64,000 nucleotides of DNA from Edaphobacillus lindanitolerans (GTDB taxonomy: Bacteria > Bacillota > Bacilli > Bacillales_A > Planococcaceae): the NCBI RefSeq assembly GCF_900156305.1, contig NZ_FTPL01000004.1, positions 186,001 to 250,000 of the forward strand, read 5' to 3'. The notes under the pieces were generated by a model. It saw only the letters and a program-made list of their open reading frames with translations. It ran no database searches and was not told the DNA's origin. The translations under genes and the position numbers were made by a program. Positions 24,674 through 34,994 of this stretch are shown here, piece after piece. Numbering within the stretch: position 1 is the first letter of the stretch; every line of letters starts with the position of its first letter.

Positions 24674-25066
24674 ATGAATTTCGCGATCAACGGCAAAGAC
24701 TACGAGCTGCGGTTTGGCATGCTCTTTCTCAAAGAAATGGATGAGCACTACAAAATGAAGGTGAATGGCCAGGTTGAGTTCTCGATGGGCATGAAGTTTG
24801 CGCTGCCTTACCTTAAGACCGGCAATCTTCCGGCTTTGCATAATACTCTCTGCGCGGCTTTGAAACATCACAAAGAGATCAAGCCGTTCCAGGTTGAACG
24901 AGAGATCGAGCGCATCGCAGAAGAGGACGCTGAAAACGAAACGGACAATCTGGGCGAGCTGTTTGAGGAGCTACTCGAAGAAATGGGAAAGCAACCGCTG
25001 TTGAAGAAGGAATTCTCCCAACTGCAAAAGACGGAGAAGGAAGTGGCGGAACAGGGGAACGCCTGA
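24674..25066 (+). CDS. Tail assembly chaperone, G part
   Basis: 130 residues. FAINGKDYELRFGMLFLKEM and a helical body with acidic tail typical of gpG-type chaperones that coat the tape measure. The next frame continues the protein by programmed -1 frameshift (see 25067-25392). Confidence 0.88.
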   Translation: MNFAINGKDYELRFGMLFLKEMDEHYKMKVNGQVEFSMGMKFALPYLKTGNLPALHNTLCAALKHHKEIKPFQVEREIERIAEEDAENETDNLGELFEELLEEMGKQPLLKKEFSQLQKTEKEVAEQGNA

Positions 25067-25392
25067 CATATGACCGGATAGTGCTCAACTGTTTCCGTTA
25101 TCTCGGAGCCACAAGTGAGAGAGAAGTGGAACTTTTGACGATGCGAGAATACCTCCTCCGCATGCACGCCGAGACGCTCAAGAGACTGGACCAGAAAGAG
25201 GACATGCACCTGCAGGCCTGGCTCGGCCATATGGTCACGGCAACCAGAGAGCAGGGCAAGAAACAGGTGCCGGTCTATAAAACTTTCCGGGACTTTTTCG
25301 ATCGTGAAAAAGAGCTCGAAGGGCTATACGGACCGAAGTCCGATCCTCGGAAATCCAGACTCGCAGACATTGCCGCGGTCGCGAACGGGTGA
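25067..25392 (+). CDS. Tail assembly chaperone, T extension (-1 frameshift product)
   Basis: Frame minus one relative to the G gene is open from well upstream of its stop to 25392 and encodes LTYDRIVLNCFRYLGATSE, MREYLLRMHAETLKRLDQ, LQAWLGHMV, a typical gpT C-terminal part. No ribosome binding site before the first GTG (25081). The shift must occur before 25066; G-GGG-AAC at 25054-25060 allows P-site re-pairing but the A-site fit is imperfect. Confidence 0.8.
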
Positions 25393-25406
25393 AAGGAGGC
25401 TGAACG

Positions 25407-28184
25407 ATGGAATCCTATGCAGTGGAGGCCATTCTGAAAGCTAACACTAAAGGGTTTGAAGAGGGATTCCGAGCCGCCGCCGAAGCCGCAAAAACTTTTC
25501 AGCGAACCGCTGACGGAATCTCTACCGACAGTATTGAAAAGGTCGGCAGAGACTTCCAAGCGGCCGGAAACAACATCAAGGACTCCGGAAAGAGCGTCAT
25601 GAGGGTGGGCGCCGGTCTCACTGCCGGGCTAACCGTTCCACTGGTCGGACTGGCCGCTGCTGCCATTAAAACCGGCATGAGTTTTGACGACTCGATGGCT
25701 CAAGTTGCCGCTGTTTCTGGTGCTACCGGAAAGGATTTTGAACGATTAGAGAGTATCGCCCGAGAGATGGGCGCAACCACCCGTTACTCGGCCTCAGAGG
25801 CCGCGGACGGGCTTTTGTACATGGCAATGGCGGGCTGGAAAACGGATCAGATGATCGCTGGCCTGCCGCCGATTCTGAACCTCGCGACGGCTGCAGGAGA
25901 GGACCTCGGCGTCACATCCGACATCGTGACGGACGCTCTGACCGGCTTTGGACTGCAGGCGCAAGATGCAGGCAAGTTTGCCGATGTTCTTGCCGCTGCC
26001 AGCTCCAACGCAAACACGAACGTTTCCCTTCTCGGGGAATCGTTTAAGTATGTGGCTCCGGTTGCTGGGGCGATGGGCTACACGGCGGAGGACACAGCCA
26101 TTGCGCTCGGTCTGATGGCAAACGCCGGTATAAAAGGGTCTCAGGCGGGTACCGCTCTCCGGACGATGATGACAAACCTGGTCAAACCGACTAAGGAAAT
26201 GAAAAAGTCCATGGACAAGCTTGGCATCAGTATCACCGACTCCAAAGGTGAATTGAAGCCATTTAGCCAGGTCATGGATGAGCTCCGGGAGAAATTCGGG
26301 AAACTGGATGAAGCCCAGCAGGCACAGTACGCCGCGACTATCTTCGGGAAAGAAGCAATGGCCGGAGCCCTTTCAGTCATCAACGCCTCAGAGTCCGATT
26401 ACGACAAGCTCACCGAAGCAATCCGCAATTCTGAAGGGGCAACGGAAAGAATGGCCGTTGCTATGGAGGCCACTCTCGGCGGGACATGGCGGAACATCAC
26501 GTCCGCTTTGGAAGAGCTCGGGATACAGATCTATAAAATTCTGCTGCCTTACCTTCAGAAAGCATCTGACGGAATCCTCAAGTTTCTGGAATGGCTGACT
26601 CAGCTGTCTCCAGGAGTCAAGGTGGCGGCGGTCGCCTTTGCGGCGTTCCTCGCGGCAATTGGTCCGATTGTGACCATCATCGGCGTGCTCATTGTGATGG
26701 CGGGGTCCCTGATCGGAAACTTCGGCGTGCTGGCTACCAAGTTTGCGCCGGTCATCAAAAACTCGACGCTCCTGAGTGCCGGGTTTAAGGGAATAACCAG
26801 AGCGATCAGTCTTATGTTCGGTCCGGTCGGTGCCATCATTGCGCTTTTACTCACGCTCATTCCGGTGTTCATCAAGCTATACCAGGAAAATGAGACGTTC
26901 CGAAATATCGTGCAGACGGTTTGGGCGTTCATCCAGAATATCATCACACAGGTCGTCTCGGCGGTGGTCACGTTCGTCATGGGGCTGTGGGGCCAGCTGA
27001 CAGCCTTCTGGCAGGAGAACGGAGACATGATCCTCCAGGCGACGCAGAACGTCTGGAACGTGATTTCTACTGTCATCACCACGGTGATGGGCGTTATTGC
27101 GGCAGTATTCCAAGCGGTTTGGCCTGTAGTGCAGGCCCTGGTCATGCAAGTGTGGGAGAACATCAAAGGTGTGATCCAGGGAGCGCTCGACATCATTATG
27201 GGCGTTGTGAAGGTGTTCGCCGGTCTGTTCACTGGCAACTGGTCGAAAATGTGGGAAGGGATCAAACAGATCTTCTCCGGTGCGCTCAACCTGGTCTGGA
27301 ATCTGGTCCAGCTGCATTTCATCGGAAAAATTATGGGGGTCGCACGGTCGTTTGTCGGACTGTTCAGGGGCAGCATTTCGTCCCTCTGGTCTGCGGTCAG
27401 AAGCATCTTCACAACAGCGCTGAATGCTATCAAGAATTTCTTCTCCAAATCGTTCAACAACATGCGCTCTGTTGCGAATACGAGCATGTCCACGATCAGA
27501 TCGCTCATTAGCACCATCCTGAATGCAATCAAAAACTTCTTCACGTCTTCGCTCGGGAATATCCTGAATGCCGTCCGGTCGAAGTTCTCTTCCGTGGTCA
27601 GCACGATTCGGTCGAAAATGACGGAGGCCTTGTCGCGAATCCGGACGATCTTGTCCGATATGGTCAAGGCGGTTGTGAATAAAGCATCTTCCATGCTTCA
27701 AGCGGGGAAGGACCTGATCTCGGGTCTTATTAAAGGGATCAAGAATATGGGGACCGCGGCCATCGGTGCAATCACCGGAGTGGTGGATGGAGTCATCAAC
27801 AAGGCCAAGAGCCTTCTCAAGATCAACTCCCCGTCTAAGGTCTTCCGGCGATTCGGGATGTGGGTCTCTGAAGGTTTAGGGATCGGCGTAGACTCAGAAG
27901 CCGACAGGGCCGTCCAGGCAGTCGCGGCCATGTCTCAGGACATGACATCTGCATTCTCGCCGGATCTTGCTTTCTCAGATGCGGACTATGCTTCGCAGTT
28001 GAAGTCGGTGCACCGGCAGGCGCAGGGGCAGATGACTAGCCGGCTGGACAGCGAAATCAGTGTCTCCAAACAGCCTGCAATCATCCAGCTCCGGTTGGGC
28101 AACAGTGATTATGTTGCTTATTCCAGCGACATCTATGCGACTGCAGAACGACAGTTGAAACGAGAGGGGGCATTCCGGACGTAA
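25407..28184 (+). CDS. Tail tape measure protein
   Basis: 925 residues. N-terminal coiled region, TP901-type tape measure domain (residues 90-340: DDSMAQVAAVSGATGKDFE, EMGATTRYSASEAADGL), several hydrophobic helices (410-470, 510-600) and a C-terminal INSPSKVFRRFGMWVSEGLGIG motif. Sets tail length and is ejected into the host envelope. GAAAGGAGG site; stop overlaps dit. Confidence 0.95.
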   Translation: MESYAVEAILKANTKGFEEGFRAAAEAAKTFQRTADGISTDSIEKVGRDFQAAGNNIKDSGKSVMRVGAGLTAGLTVPLVGLAAAAIKTGMSFDDSMAQVAAVSGATGKDFERLESIAREMGATTRYSASEAADGLLYMAMAGWKTDQMIAGLPPILNLATAAGEDLGVTSDIVTDALTGFGLQAQDAGKFADVLAAASSNANTNVSLLGESFKYVAPVAGAMGYTAEDTAIALGLMANAGIKGSQAGTALRTMMTNLVKPTKEMKKSMDKLGISITDSKGELKPFSQVMDELREKFGKLDEAQQAQYAATIFGKEAMAGALSVINASESDYDKLTEAIRNSEGATERMAVAMEATLGGTWRNITSALEELGIQIYKILLPYLQKASDGILKFLEWLTQLSPGVKVAAVAFAAFLAAIGPIVTIIGVLIVMAGSLIGNFGVLATKFAPVIKNSTLLSAGFKGITRAISLMFGPVGAIIALLLTLIPVFIKLYQENETFRNIVQTVWAFIQNIITQVVSAVVTFVMGLWGQLTAFWQENGDMILQATQNVWNVISTVITTVMGVIAAVFQAVWPVVQALVMQVWENIKGVIQGALDIIMGVVKVFAGLFTGNWSKMWEGIKQIFSGALNLVWNLVQLHFIGKIMGVARSFVGLFRGSISSLWSAVRSIFTTALNAIKNFFSKSFNNMRSVANTSMSTIRSLISTILNAIKNFFTSSLGNILNAVRSKFSSVVSTIRSKMTEALSRIRTILSDMVKAVVNKASSMLQAGKDLISGLIKGIKNMGTAAIGAITGVVDGVINKAKSLLKINSPSKVFRRFGMWVSEGLGIGVDSEADRAVQAVAAMSQDMTSAFSPDLAFSDADYASQLKSVHRQAQGQMTSRLDSEISVSKQPAIIQLRLGNSDYVAYSSDIYATAERQLKREGAFRT

Positions 28185-29674
28185 TGTATGAATTTGTAAA
28201 AGCAACAGATGCACCCCAAACGAAGACGGCGACTATACAGACCGTCTTCGATGGGGTAAATCTTGACGAAGTTCTGACCGACAGCACAGGAGAGTTCCGG
28301 ACTACTAAGGTTTTGGGCCGGTCAAACTACCACGCCCGACTATCACCGGTGGAGATTCCGGGCCGGGCAGGCACACAGCTGGCGGAATCCGTGCAAGATG
28401 CGGGAGAGTTGAAGATCTTTTTTAAGGTCAAAGACCAGACATCCCGGGGACTGCAGAGGCGACTTGATAGATTGCGCGGAATGTTGACCGGAATAGACAG
28501 GCCCGTCATGTTTACGGATGAGGATTCGGTATACTACGGGACCCTGGAAAGTCTGGAAATCCCGGATGAAGTCTCTAATGACGTAACGGGTGAATTTACG
28601 CTTTACCGAGCGGATCCGCTCAAATACGGAACCGAATACAGCATGCCAATCAATTCGGAGGGCACGGTCGTCCAAAACAAGGGGACGGCCGAAGCTCTGC
28701 CGGTCTTTTCGTTTAATGTGACCGAACCCTCCACCATGATCGAGATTGCGAGCGAAGACGACTACATGGCGATCGGCCGGCCGCTGTCGGTCGAGGATAC
28801 GCCATACCAACGCCAGAAGCGGCTGATTTGGGATGAAGCCCGTTCCCTTGTCGGGTGGGGTGCCTCTATCATCCAGCCGGACGGCGGAGCGAGGAATGGC
28901 AGCATGCAAGTTGTGGACGGTGAAGAGTTTGAGGCGAAGGACTACGGAAACGGCCTTGCCTGGCACGGGCCGGTCATCCAGCAGGCGCTATCAGAAACCT
29001 GTGATGACTGGTTTGTCCGCTGCTACTTCAATGTCCGCACCAACAAGGCGGCACAACGGGGTCGGGCGGAAATGTATCTCCTGTCCACGTCCAATGAAAT
29101 CATTGGCAAGATCTCCGTTGCCTGCAACGACAACACCGGGCGCGCCAAAGTGGAGGCCAACCTCCGCAACGGCCAGCGCCGGGTGTTTTTCTGTAACAAG
29201 CTCCTGCCCTTCCGAGACGGTTTTTATGGCTATCTCAACATGCGAAAAGAAGGCAATAAGTTTTTCGCGGAGTTTGGCCTGGACCGCCGAGTGAATGGCG
29301 TGTATGAGGTGTGGCATAAAGAATCATTTACCTATACGGATCTGCACAATGAGTTTCAGACGCCGCTCGCTGCGGTCGCCCTGCACACGGGCACCTATCG
29401 CACGGATCTGATCCCGTGGCGAGCCCGCATCCGTTCTGCGGTCGTCGTCAAATACAATCTGCAGGACACCGGCATTCCGTACATTGTGGATGCAGGAGAC
29501 GAGGTGACGATTGACCATGAGCGAGAGGTCATCCTTGTAAATGGCGAGATCCGAACCGACCTCAAAGATTTTGGGGCCAACTATTTTCCGCTGAAACGTG
29601 GAGAAAACATCCTCACCTTTAACCCGCCCGGTAGCTTTACGGGCAACATCCAATGGAGGGAACGATACGTATGA
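28184..29674 (+). CDS. Distal tail protein (Dit, Sipho_tail)
   Basis: 496 residues, longer than minimal Dit, suggesting inserted carbohydrate-binding domain between residues 190 and 410. N-terminal pattern LGRSNYHARLSPVEIPGRAG and RLRGMLTGIDRPVMFTDE; C-terminal GDEVTIDHEREVILVNGEIR and FNPPGSFTGNIQWRERYV. Hexameric hub joining tail tube and fibres. Confidence 0.9.
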   Translation: MYEFVKATDAPQTKTATIQTVFDGVNLDEVLTDSTGEFRTTKVLGRSNYHARLSPVEIPGRAGTQLAESVQDAGELKIFFKVKDQTSRGLQRRLDRLRGMLTGIDRPVMFTDEDSVYYGTLESLEIPDEVSNDVTGEFTLYRADPLKYGTEYSMPINSEGTVVQNKGTAEALPVFSFNVTEPSTMIEIASEDDYMAIGRPLSVEDTPYQRQKRLIWDEARSLVGWGASIIQPDGGARNGSMQVVDGEEFEAKDYGNGLAWHGPVIQQALSETCDDWFVRCYFNVRTNKAAQRGRAEMYLLSTSNEIIGKISVACNDNTGRAKVEANLRNGQRRVFFCNKLLPFRDGFYGYLNMRKEGNKFFAEFGLDRRVNGVYEVWHKESFTYTDLHNEFQTPLAAVALHTGTYRTDLIPWRARIRSAVVVKYNLQDTGIPYIVDAGDEVTIDHEREVILVNGEIRTDLKDFGANYFPLKRGENILTFNPPGSFTGNIQWRERYV

Positions 29675-32600
29675 TTCATCTACTCGACAAGCAAACAGAT
29701 CAAATCATAGCCACCCTCCGGGCAGAGCTCGTCGAGGCCAATCATGAGGAGACGCTGGATCTGGTGGAGCTACTGGACTTTGAGGCCAAGATCAACGAAA
29801 AAGCTCAGTATATCGCCGAGCGGAACCGTGTTGTGATTCCAGGGGAAGATGATGTCTATCGGGAGTTTATCCTCGATTTTGTTCAGAAGACGGGTTCCCG
29901 GGTCTTTGGGCAGGCCTCAGCCTCTTATCTGGACCTGGAGAAGAGCAAAATCATAGACCCGTTTACCCTCGATGCCCAGACACTTGAGAGCATTGCGGGA
30001 CGTTTCCTCCTCGGTACGGAGTGGCAGCTGGGCATGGTCGAATGGGCTGGCTCCAAAAAAGTTGCGTTTGACGAGCCGATGGGAGCTTTCACAGCCTTGA
30101 AACGCCTCTGCACCCTTTACGGAGTCGAGATGCAATTCCGCATTGAAACCGACGGGAATGTCATCACTGGCCGTTATGTGGACTTCTATCAGCGACGCGG
30201 AAAATACGTAGGCAAAGAAGTCACGTTTGGTAAGGACCTTCTGGAGATTCGACGGATCGAGGACAGCTCGGAAATTGTCACGGCCCTCAAGTGCTACGGT
30301 CCCGAACGGGAGGACGGCACCCGGCTTGTGATCGAAGTCGTAGACGAGGACGCCCTTCAAAGATGGGGGCGTGACGGAAAGCACCTGTGGGGGATTTACG
30401 AGCCGGAGACAGAGGACCAGGACATGACCGAGGCCCGTCTGCGGACGCTGGGAAGGACCGAGCTCAACAAACGGATCAACAGCATCGTGCAATACGAAAC
30501 GACACAGGCAGTGCTTAATAGTGCTCATGAAAAAGTTGTTATCGCCGACACAGTACGGATCAAGGACACCCACTATCAGCCCCCTCTCTATATGGAAGCA
30601 CGCGCCCGCCGGGTCAAAAGGAGTCTCCTGGATGAATCCAAAAAAGATTACTCTCTCGGAGACTACATCGAGTACCGCGAAGAGGATCTTCGAGCGAGGT
30701 TCAAAGAACTGCAGAAGTTGTGGAAAGACCGGCTTGCCCAGCTGGTCCTCCCGTCGATTGTGTCGAGTGCAGGCACGGTCTTTAAGAATGGGCAGGGGCA
30801 GACGGAACTGACGGCCATCCTCATGCTCAACGGTCAAGAGCTCGACGCGGACGGAACAATCCACCGCTATGAGTGGGCCAAGTATGACAAGGATGGTCGG
30901 GTTGTTTCCGGATGGAGCCGGACCGGAAAGACCATCACCGTGACCGCTGCTGAAATTGCGGAGAAAGCGACGTTTATTGTCCATGTCCTCTCCGACAAGG
31001 TGGACGTGATCTCCCAGGAGACGGTGACCAATGTTTACGACGGGACGGCTGGGGAGCAAGGACCGCAGGGTCCGAAAGGTGAAAAGGGCGAGCCGGGTGA
31101 ACCTGGTCCGGCCGGTCTCCAGGGACTTCAAGGACCTAAAGGGGATCAAGGCATTCAAGGCCCTAAAGGAACAGACGGGCTATCCTCATACACTCATATC
31201 GCTTATGCAGATACTGCCGCCGGCGGCGGATTTTCACAGGATCCTGCAGGCAAGGCGTACATCGGGATGTATGTTGACCATACCCCGTCGGATAGCACGG
31301 ATCCGAAAGAGTATCAATGGTCGCTCATAAAAGGGGCGGATGGCTCCCAGGGGGTTCCGGGACCTAAAGGTGATGACGGTCGCACACCGTATTTCCACAC
31401 GGCCTGGGCCAACAACTCGACAGGCACAAGTGGATTCAGCACAACGGATTCGACGGACAAGCTGTACATCGGAACGTATACGGATTTTGTCCAAGCCGAC
31501 AGCACCAATCCGGCCATGTACAACTGGACAAAAATCAAGGGTGACAAGGGCGATAAAGGCGACAAAGGGGAACCGGGGAGCAACGCGCCACTGGTCAAAC
31601 TGGACGGCTCGGGGCAGATCTTCAAGTTGTCCGCGGCCGGTGCCGTCTCTCCAGCGTCCCTCACAGTCACCGGCACGGCCATCAATACGGCAATCAGCGC
31701 GTGGACCTACAGCGTCAACGGAGGAGCGTTCAGTGCGACTCCGCCGGCGGGCATCACCCGTTCGGGAAATACGGTCACGATTACCGGCACTGGCATGACA
31801 GCCTCCTCAATCGCCGTTCGGGCCTCTGATGGGACTGTCAGTGACACATTCACTATTGCCAAAGTCCAGGATGGGGCTTCGGGGGCACCAGGGGCGACCG
31901 GTCCGAAAGGTGATCCAGGAGCCGCGGGCGCGCCGGGGCAGGACGCATACACGGTCCTCTTGACCAATGAGGCCCACACCTTCCCGGGGAGCAACAGTGC
32001 AGCCGTCGCGGCCAGTGTCCAGACCTCCGTGATCGCCTACAAGGGCACGGCCCAGGTCACGCCGTCCAGCATCACCGTGGGGACTATGCCAACCGGTATG
32101 ACGGCATCGATCAGCGGCTCGACCGTAACATTCAACGTCACGACTGCCATGACGTCGGCGAGCGGTACCGTCACGCTGACGATCGTTGTGGATGGCCGGA
32201 CGTTCACGCGATTGTTTAGCTATGCCATTTCGTATAAAGGGGCAACCGGGCCGAAAGGCGATACCGGCGCAGCTGGTCCGTCCGGGCCGAAAGGAGACAC
32301 CGGGGCGACCGGGCCAAAAGGTGACAAGGGGGACGACGGGAAACTCAACCTCGTCAATAACCCTAACGTCAGCGGTAACAACGCGAACTGGAACGCCAGC
32401 ACAACGCCGGTCATGGTGACGGATACGTTCGTAGATGGACGCACAATCAAAATGCTTTCCAGTACGTCTTCGGGCAGCGTCCAACACGTCACGTCGCGGT
32501 TCCCCATTGATTCCAACAAAATGTACGAGTTCTCTATCTGGCTGAAATCAGACGTAACGACTGGTCTGGTATATGTAGGACTCCATGCTTTTAACGATGC

Positions 32601-34443
32601 GAACATCAACGTCGGTGTGATTCCAGTCGCAAAGACTTCCGGGATTCCGGCGGCTGTCACGACGAACGCTTACGGTGCCTCGGCCTATGCGCCGACAACA
32701 ACATGGCGGAAGCACACCTTTTATGTACTGCCGGCGGGAATGGAAACCGATCCCCGTGTGATGAAGCTGCTTGGCGAAAACAACAATTTCAACTTCGTAT
32801 TCCAATCTGACGTGACGCAAATGCAGATGCGTTGGCTCAACTGGTCGAACACGGCGGACGCTCCGAAAACAGTTCTTGCCGCGTTGCCAATGGTGCAGGA
32901 AGTGGACCTGGGCGTTCTCGAATCGGCGAGGGCGAAGGCGGACGCATTGAACGCTCTCGAGTCGGCCAACGGCAAGAACACCAATTATTATCAGCCTACC
33001 CAACCTTCTGTGGTCGGCAAAGAGGAAAGGGATCTATGGTTTGATACGGCCAACGGTCACCGCCCCAGCATATTCCAAAACGGATCTTGGAAGCCTATGC
33101 TGATGGATCAACGAGCTTTCTCTGTGGACGAGCTCGCCGCTATTTCCGCAAACATGGGGAGAGTGACGGCCGGCCACATGTCTGGTGTCACAATGGATTT
33201 GGCGAACGGGAAGGTCATTGTCGACGACAAGGGGAATGCCAAGTTCGCGGGGGACATCTCAGGGGCGACCGGTACGTTCGGTGTAGTTCGCGCAAAAGAT
33301 GGGGACTTTATCTTTTTGGACAGCAAAACCGGCATGGAGTTTGTCGTCACGCAGATGACCAATCTCGTCAAAGATGACAGCTTCGAAAGTGTGGGCGTCG
33401 ATTATGGGACACACCATGTCACCGGCCTCGTGTTCAATGCAGTCGGGAACATCGCCGCCTCATGGCAGGGTTGGATGGTTGGAGCCGGAACTCCACGCAT
33501 TATCAGCACCAGAGAATTCATCCAGAACAAAGACTTCGCCATGTTCGGATACCAGACGCTCGTCGTCAATAATGCCAACTATATGTCACAGGATATCAAC
33601 TTCGGCCCGAATATGCAGTTCACGGCATCTTTCCACGTTCGCAAGGCAATTGGCCATGCTGCGGGTATCCCGCGACTGCAGCTTCATTTTATGAAGCGGG
33701 ACGGGACGACGATCAGCACGATAACAAAGGATTTCCCGCGTGTCTCCAGCGAGCGGGATATTTTGCGTTTCAGCGTCACGGCAACCACGCCGGCAGGAAC
33801 GGAATTCGTCCGCTTAGTCCCTACATCCGGGGATGCAAGCTGGGTAGCGGTTGACGGCGTGCAAATGGTGCTGGGCGAGCGGCCGGGCCTGTACTCCCCT
33901 GAAGAGAGCCTTGCGGACTTTCTCAATGGCTTCAATCGAGCAAAGGTCTTGTTTGCCGATACATTCGAAGCCAAATCCATTGCCTTCCAGGAAAGGTCCT
34001 CAATCGAGTTTGATAAATACGGAAACATTGGGGCGAAAATTATCGCCAGCCCGACTGCCTACTGGAATATCAAGAACTCCTTTGGAAAGGTCGTTTTCAA
34101 AGTCCCGATCGGCGAGAACTTTGAGACGTTAGACACGGTGAACCTGTCTCTCCGGAACGGATGGGTCTTTTATGGCGGAGCCTATCAGCGCCCGGTCGCC
34201 CGCAAGGATCCGGCAGGCTATGTCCACCTGGAAGGCATGATTAAGGACGGAGCTGGAGAAATCGCCCTCCTCCCCGAAGGATACCGGCCGAAAGCGGATG
34301 TGGCTGCGATGGTCGCTGCAAACGATGGAAGGGACACTCTGGGCCGGGTCAACATATGGGCCAATGGTTCCGTTCGACAAATCGGCCCGTCGGTTAACTG
34401 GATGAGTTTAGGGGACATTCCGCCGTTCTATGCGGGCTGGTAA
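29671..34443 (+). CDS. Tail-associated endopeptidase/fibre with collagen-like repeats
   Basis: 1590 residues. N-terminal prophage tail endopeptidase (Tal/gp18-like) domain to about residue 350; linker with Ig-like segment; five Gly-X-Y stretches near residues 457-502, 557-570, 620-638, 735-760 and 855-890; two tandem copies of an aromatic domain between them (THIAYADTAAGGGF / FHTAWANNSTGTSGF); Ig-like and carbohydrate-binding-like segments later. Probably forms trimeric fibres that recognise the cell surface. ATG 29671 overlaps the Dit stop (ATGA); RBS GGAGGG. Confidence 0.9.
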   Translation: MIHLLDKQTDQIIATLRAELVEANHEETLDLVELLDFEAKINEKAQYIAERNRVVIPGEDDVYREFILDFVQKTGSRVFGQASASYLDLEKSKIIDPFTLDAQTLESIAGRFLLGTEWQLGMVEWAGSKKVAFDEPMGAFTALKRLCTLYGVEMQFRIETDGNVITGRYVDFYQRRGKYVGKEVTFGKDLLEIRRIEDSSEIVTALKCYGPEREDGTRLVIEVVDEDALQRWGRDGKHLWGIYEPETEDQDMTEARLRTLGRTELNKRINSIVQYETTQAVLNSAHEKVVIADTVRIKDTHYQPPLYMEARARRVKRSLLDESKKDYSLGDYIEYREEDLRARFKELQKLWKDRLAQLVLPSIVSSAGTVFKNGQGQTELTAILMLNGQELDADGTIHRYEWAKYDKDGRVVSGWSRTGKTITVTAAEIAEKATFIVHVLSDKVDVISQETVTNVYDGTAGEQGPQGPKGEKGEPGEPGPAGLQGLQGPKGDQGIQGPKGTDGLSSYTHIAYADTAAGGGFSQDPAGKAYIGMYVDHTPSDSTDPKEYQWSLIKGADGSQGVPGPKGDDGRTPYFHTAWANNSTGTSGFSTTDSTDKLYIGTYTDFVQADSTNPAMYNWTKIKGDKGDKGDKGEPGSNAPLVKLDGSGQIFKLSAAGAVSPASLTVTGTAINTAISAWTYSVNGGAFSATPPAGITRSGNTVTITGTGMTASSIAVRASDGTVSDTFTIAKVQDGASGAPGATGPKGDPGAAGAPGQDAYTVLLTNEAHTFPGSNSAAVAASVQTSVIAYKGTAQVTPSSITVGTMPTGMTASISGSTVTFNVTTAMTSASGTVTLTIVVDGRTFTRLFSYAISYKGATGPKGDTGAAGPSGPKGDTGATGPKGDKGDDGKLNLVNNPNVSGNNANWNASTTPVMVTDTFVDGRTIKMLSSTSSGSVQHVTSRFPIDSNKMYEFSIWLKSDVTTGLVYVGLHAFNDANINVGVIPVAKTSGIPAAVTTNAYGASAYAPTTTWRKHTFYVLPAGMETDPRVMKLLGENNNFNFVFQSDVTQMQMRWLNWSNTADAPKTVLAALPMVQEVDLGVLESARAKADALNALESANGKNTNYYQPTQPSVVGKEERDLWFDTANGHRPSIFQNGSWKPMLMDQRAFSVDELAAISANMGRVTAGHMSGVTMDLANGKVIVDDKGNAKFAGDISGATGTFGVVRAKDGDFIFLDSKTGMEFVVTQMTNLVKDDSFESVGVDYGTHHVTGLVFNAVGNIAASWQGWMVGAGTPRIISTREFIQNKDFAMFGYQTLVVNNANYMSQDINFGPNMQFTASFHVRKAIGHAAGIPRLQLHFMKRDGTTISTITKDFPRVSSERDILRFSVTATTPAGTEFVRLVPTSGDASWVAVDGVQMVLGERPGLYSPEESLADFLNGFNRAKVLFADTFEAKSIAFQERSSIEFDKYGNIGAKIIASPTAYWNIKNSFGKVVFKVPIGENFETLDTVNLSLRNGWVFYGGAYQRPVARKDPAGYVHLEGMIKDGAGEIALLPEGYRPKADVAAMVAANDGRDTLGRVNIWANGSVRQIGPSVNWMSLGDIPPFYAGW

Positions 34444-34458
34444 AGGAGGAGACAGTAC

Positions 34459-34758
34459 ATGGCTCATTATGCAGTCGTCGATGAACAGGGGTTTGTTCTG
34501 AACGAGGTGGTCATTCAGGAATACGACTCGGTCGGGAACCGGCTGGACGTGGAGATCCCGGAGAACTATATTCCGCCCAACTTCACCAAGCGGCTCTTTG
34601 TCCCTCGGTGGGACTTCGATGCCGGGGAATGGGTGGAGGGCCTGTCGCCGGAAGAGGTGGCCGAGCGGGAACAGGGCACGGCCGGCCAGGTCGAACCGAG
34701 CGTCGAGGACCGGCTTGCGGTCGCGGAGGATACGCTAAATTATTTGCTCGGATTGTAA
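34459..34758 (+). CDS. Small tail-module protein
   Basis: 99 residues: MAHYAVVDEQGFVLNEVVIQ, then NFTKRLFVPRWDFDAGEWVE and a coiled DRLAVAEDTLNYLLGL end. Likely tail fibre accessory; unnamed. AAGGAGG site. Confidence 0.7.
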   Translation: MAHYAVVDEQGFVLNEVVIQEYDSVGNRLDVEIPENYIPPNFTKRLFVPRWDFDAGEWVEGLSPEEVAEREQGTAGQVEPSVEDRLAVAEDTLNYLLGL

Positions 34759-34776
34759 AGGAGAGGAGGTGAGACG

Positions 34777-34914
34777 ATGAGCAGACTTTATCCGTTTATC
34801 TGCAACATGTGGATCATGGGCAAAGATGAAGAATACGTAAATGCAGCACTCGCAAAGGGATACATCACGGAAAAGGAACGGGATGCCATCCTGGTGACAC
34901 CAAAGTTACGTTGA
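34777..34914 (+). CDS. XkdX family protein
   Basis: 45 residues: YPFICNMWIMGKDEEYVNAA, GYITEKERDAILVTP: the XkdX pattern of a very short protein that follows tail fibre genes in PBSX and many Bacillales phages. GAGGAGGTG site. Confidence 0.85.
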   Translation: MSRLYPFICNMWIMGKDEEYVNAALAKGYITEKERDAILVTPKLR

Positions 34915-34927
34915 ACATAAGAGATGT

Positions 34928-34952
34928 GAGCGTCCAAACGGGCGCTCTTTTT
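34928..34952 (+). terminator. Terminator before lysis genes
   Basis: GAGCGTCC-AAAC-GGGCGCTC then T5. Confidence 0.85.
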
Positions 34953-34994
34953 ATTGGAGAAAAGTCAAAGGGGGAGTGTGAATGAAGAAAGGAA

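Noticed and set aside
26600-27701. Long antisense frames across the tape measure gene
   Set aside because: Mirror frames of a G+C-biased coding sequence; they lack ribosome binding sites and domain patterns.
31041-32342. Repeated sequence considered as a CRISPR or tandem DNA repeat
   Set aside because: The periodicity is Gly-X-Y codons in a continuous reading frame, not spaced identical repeats.
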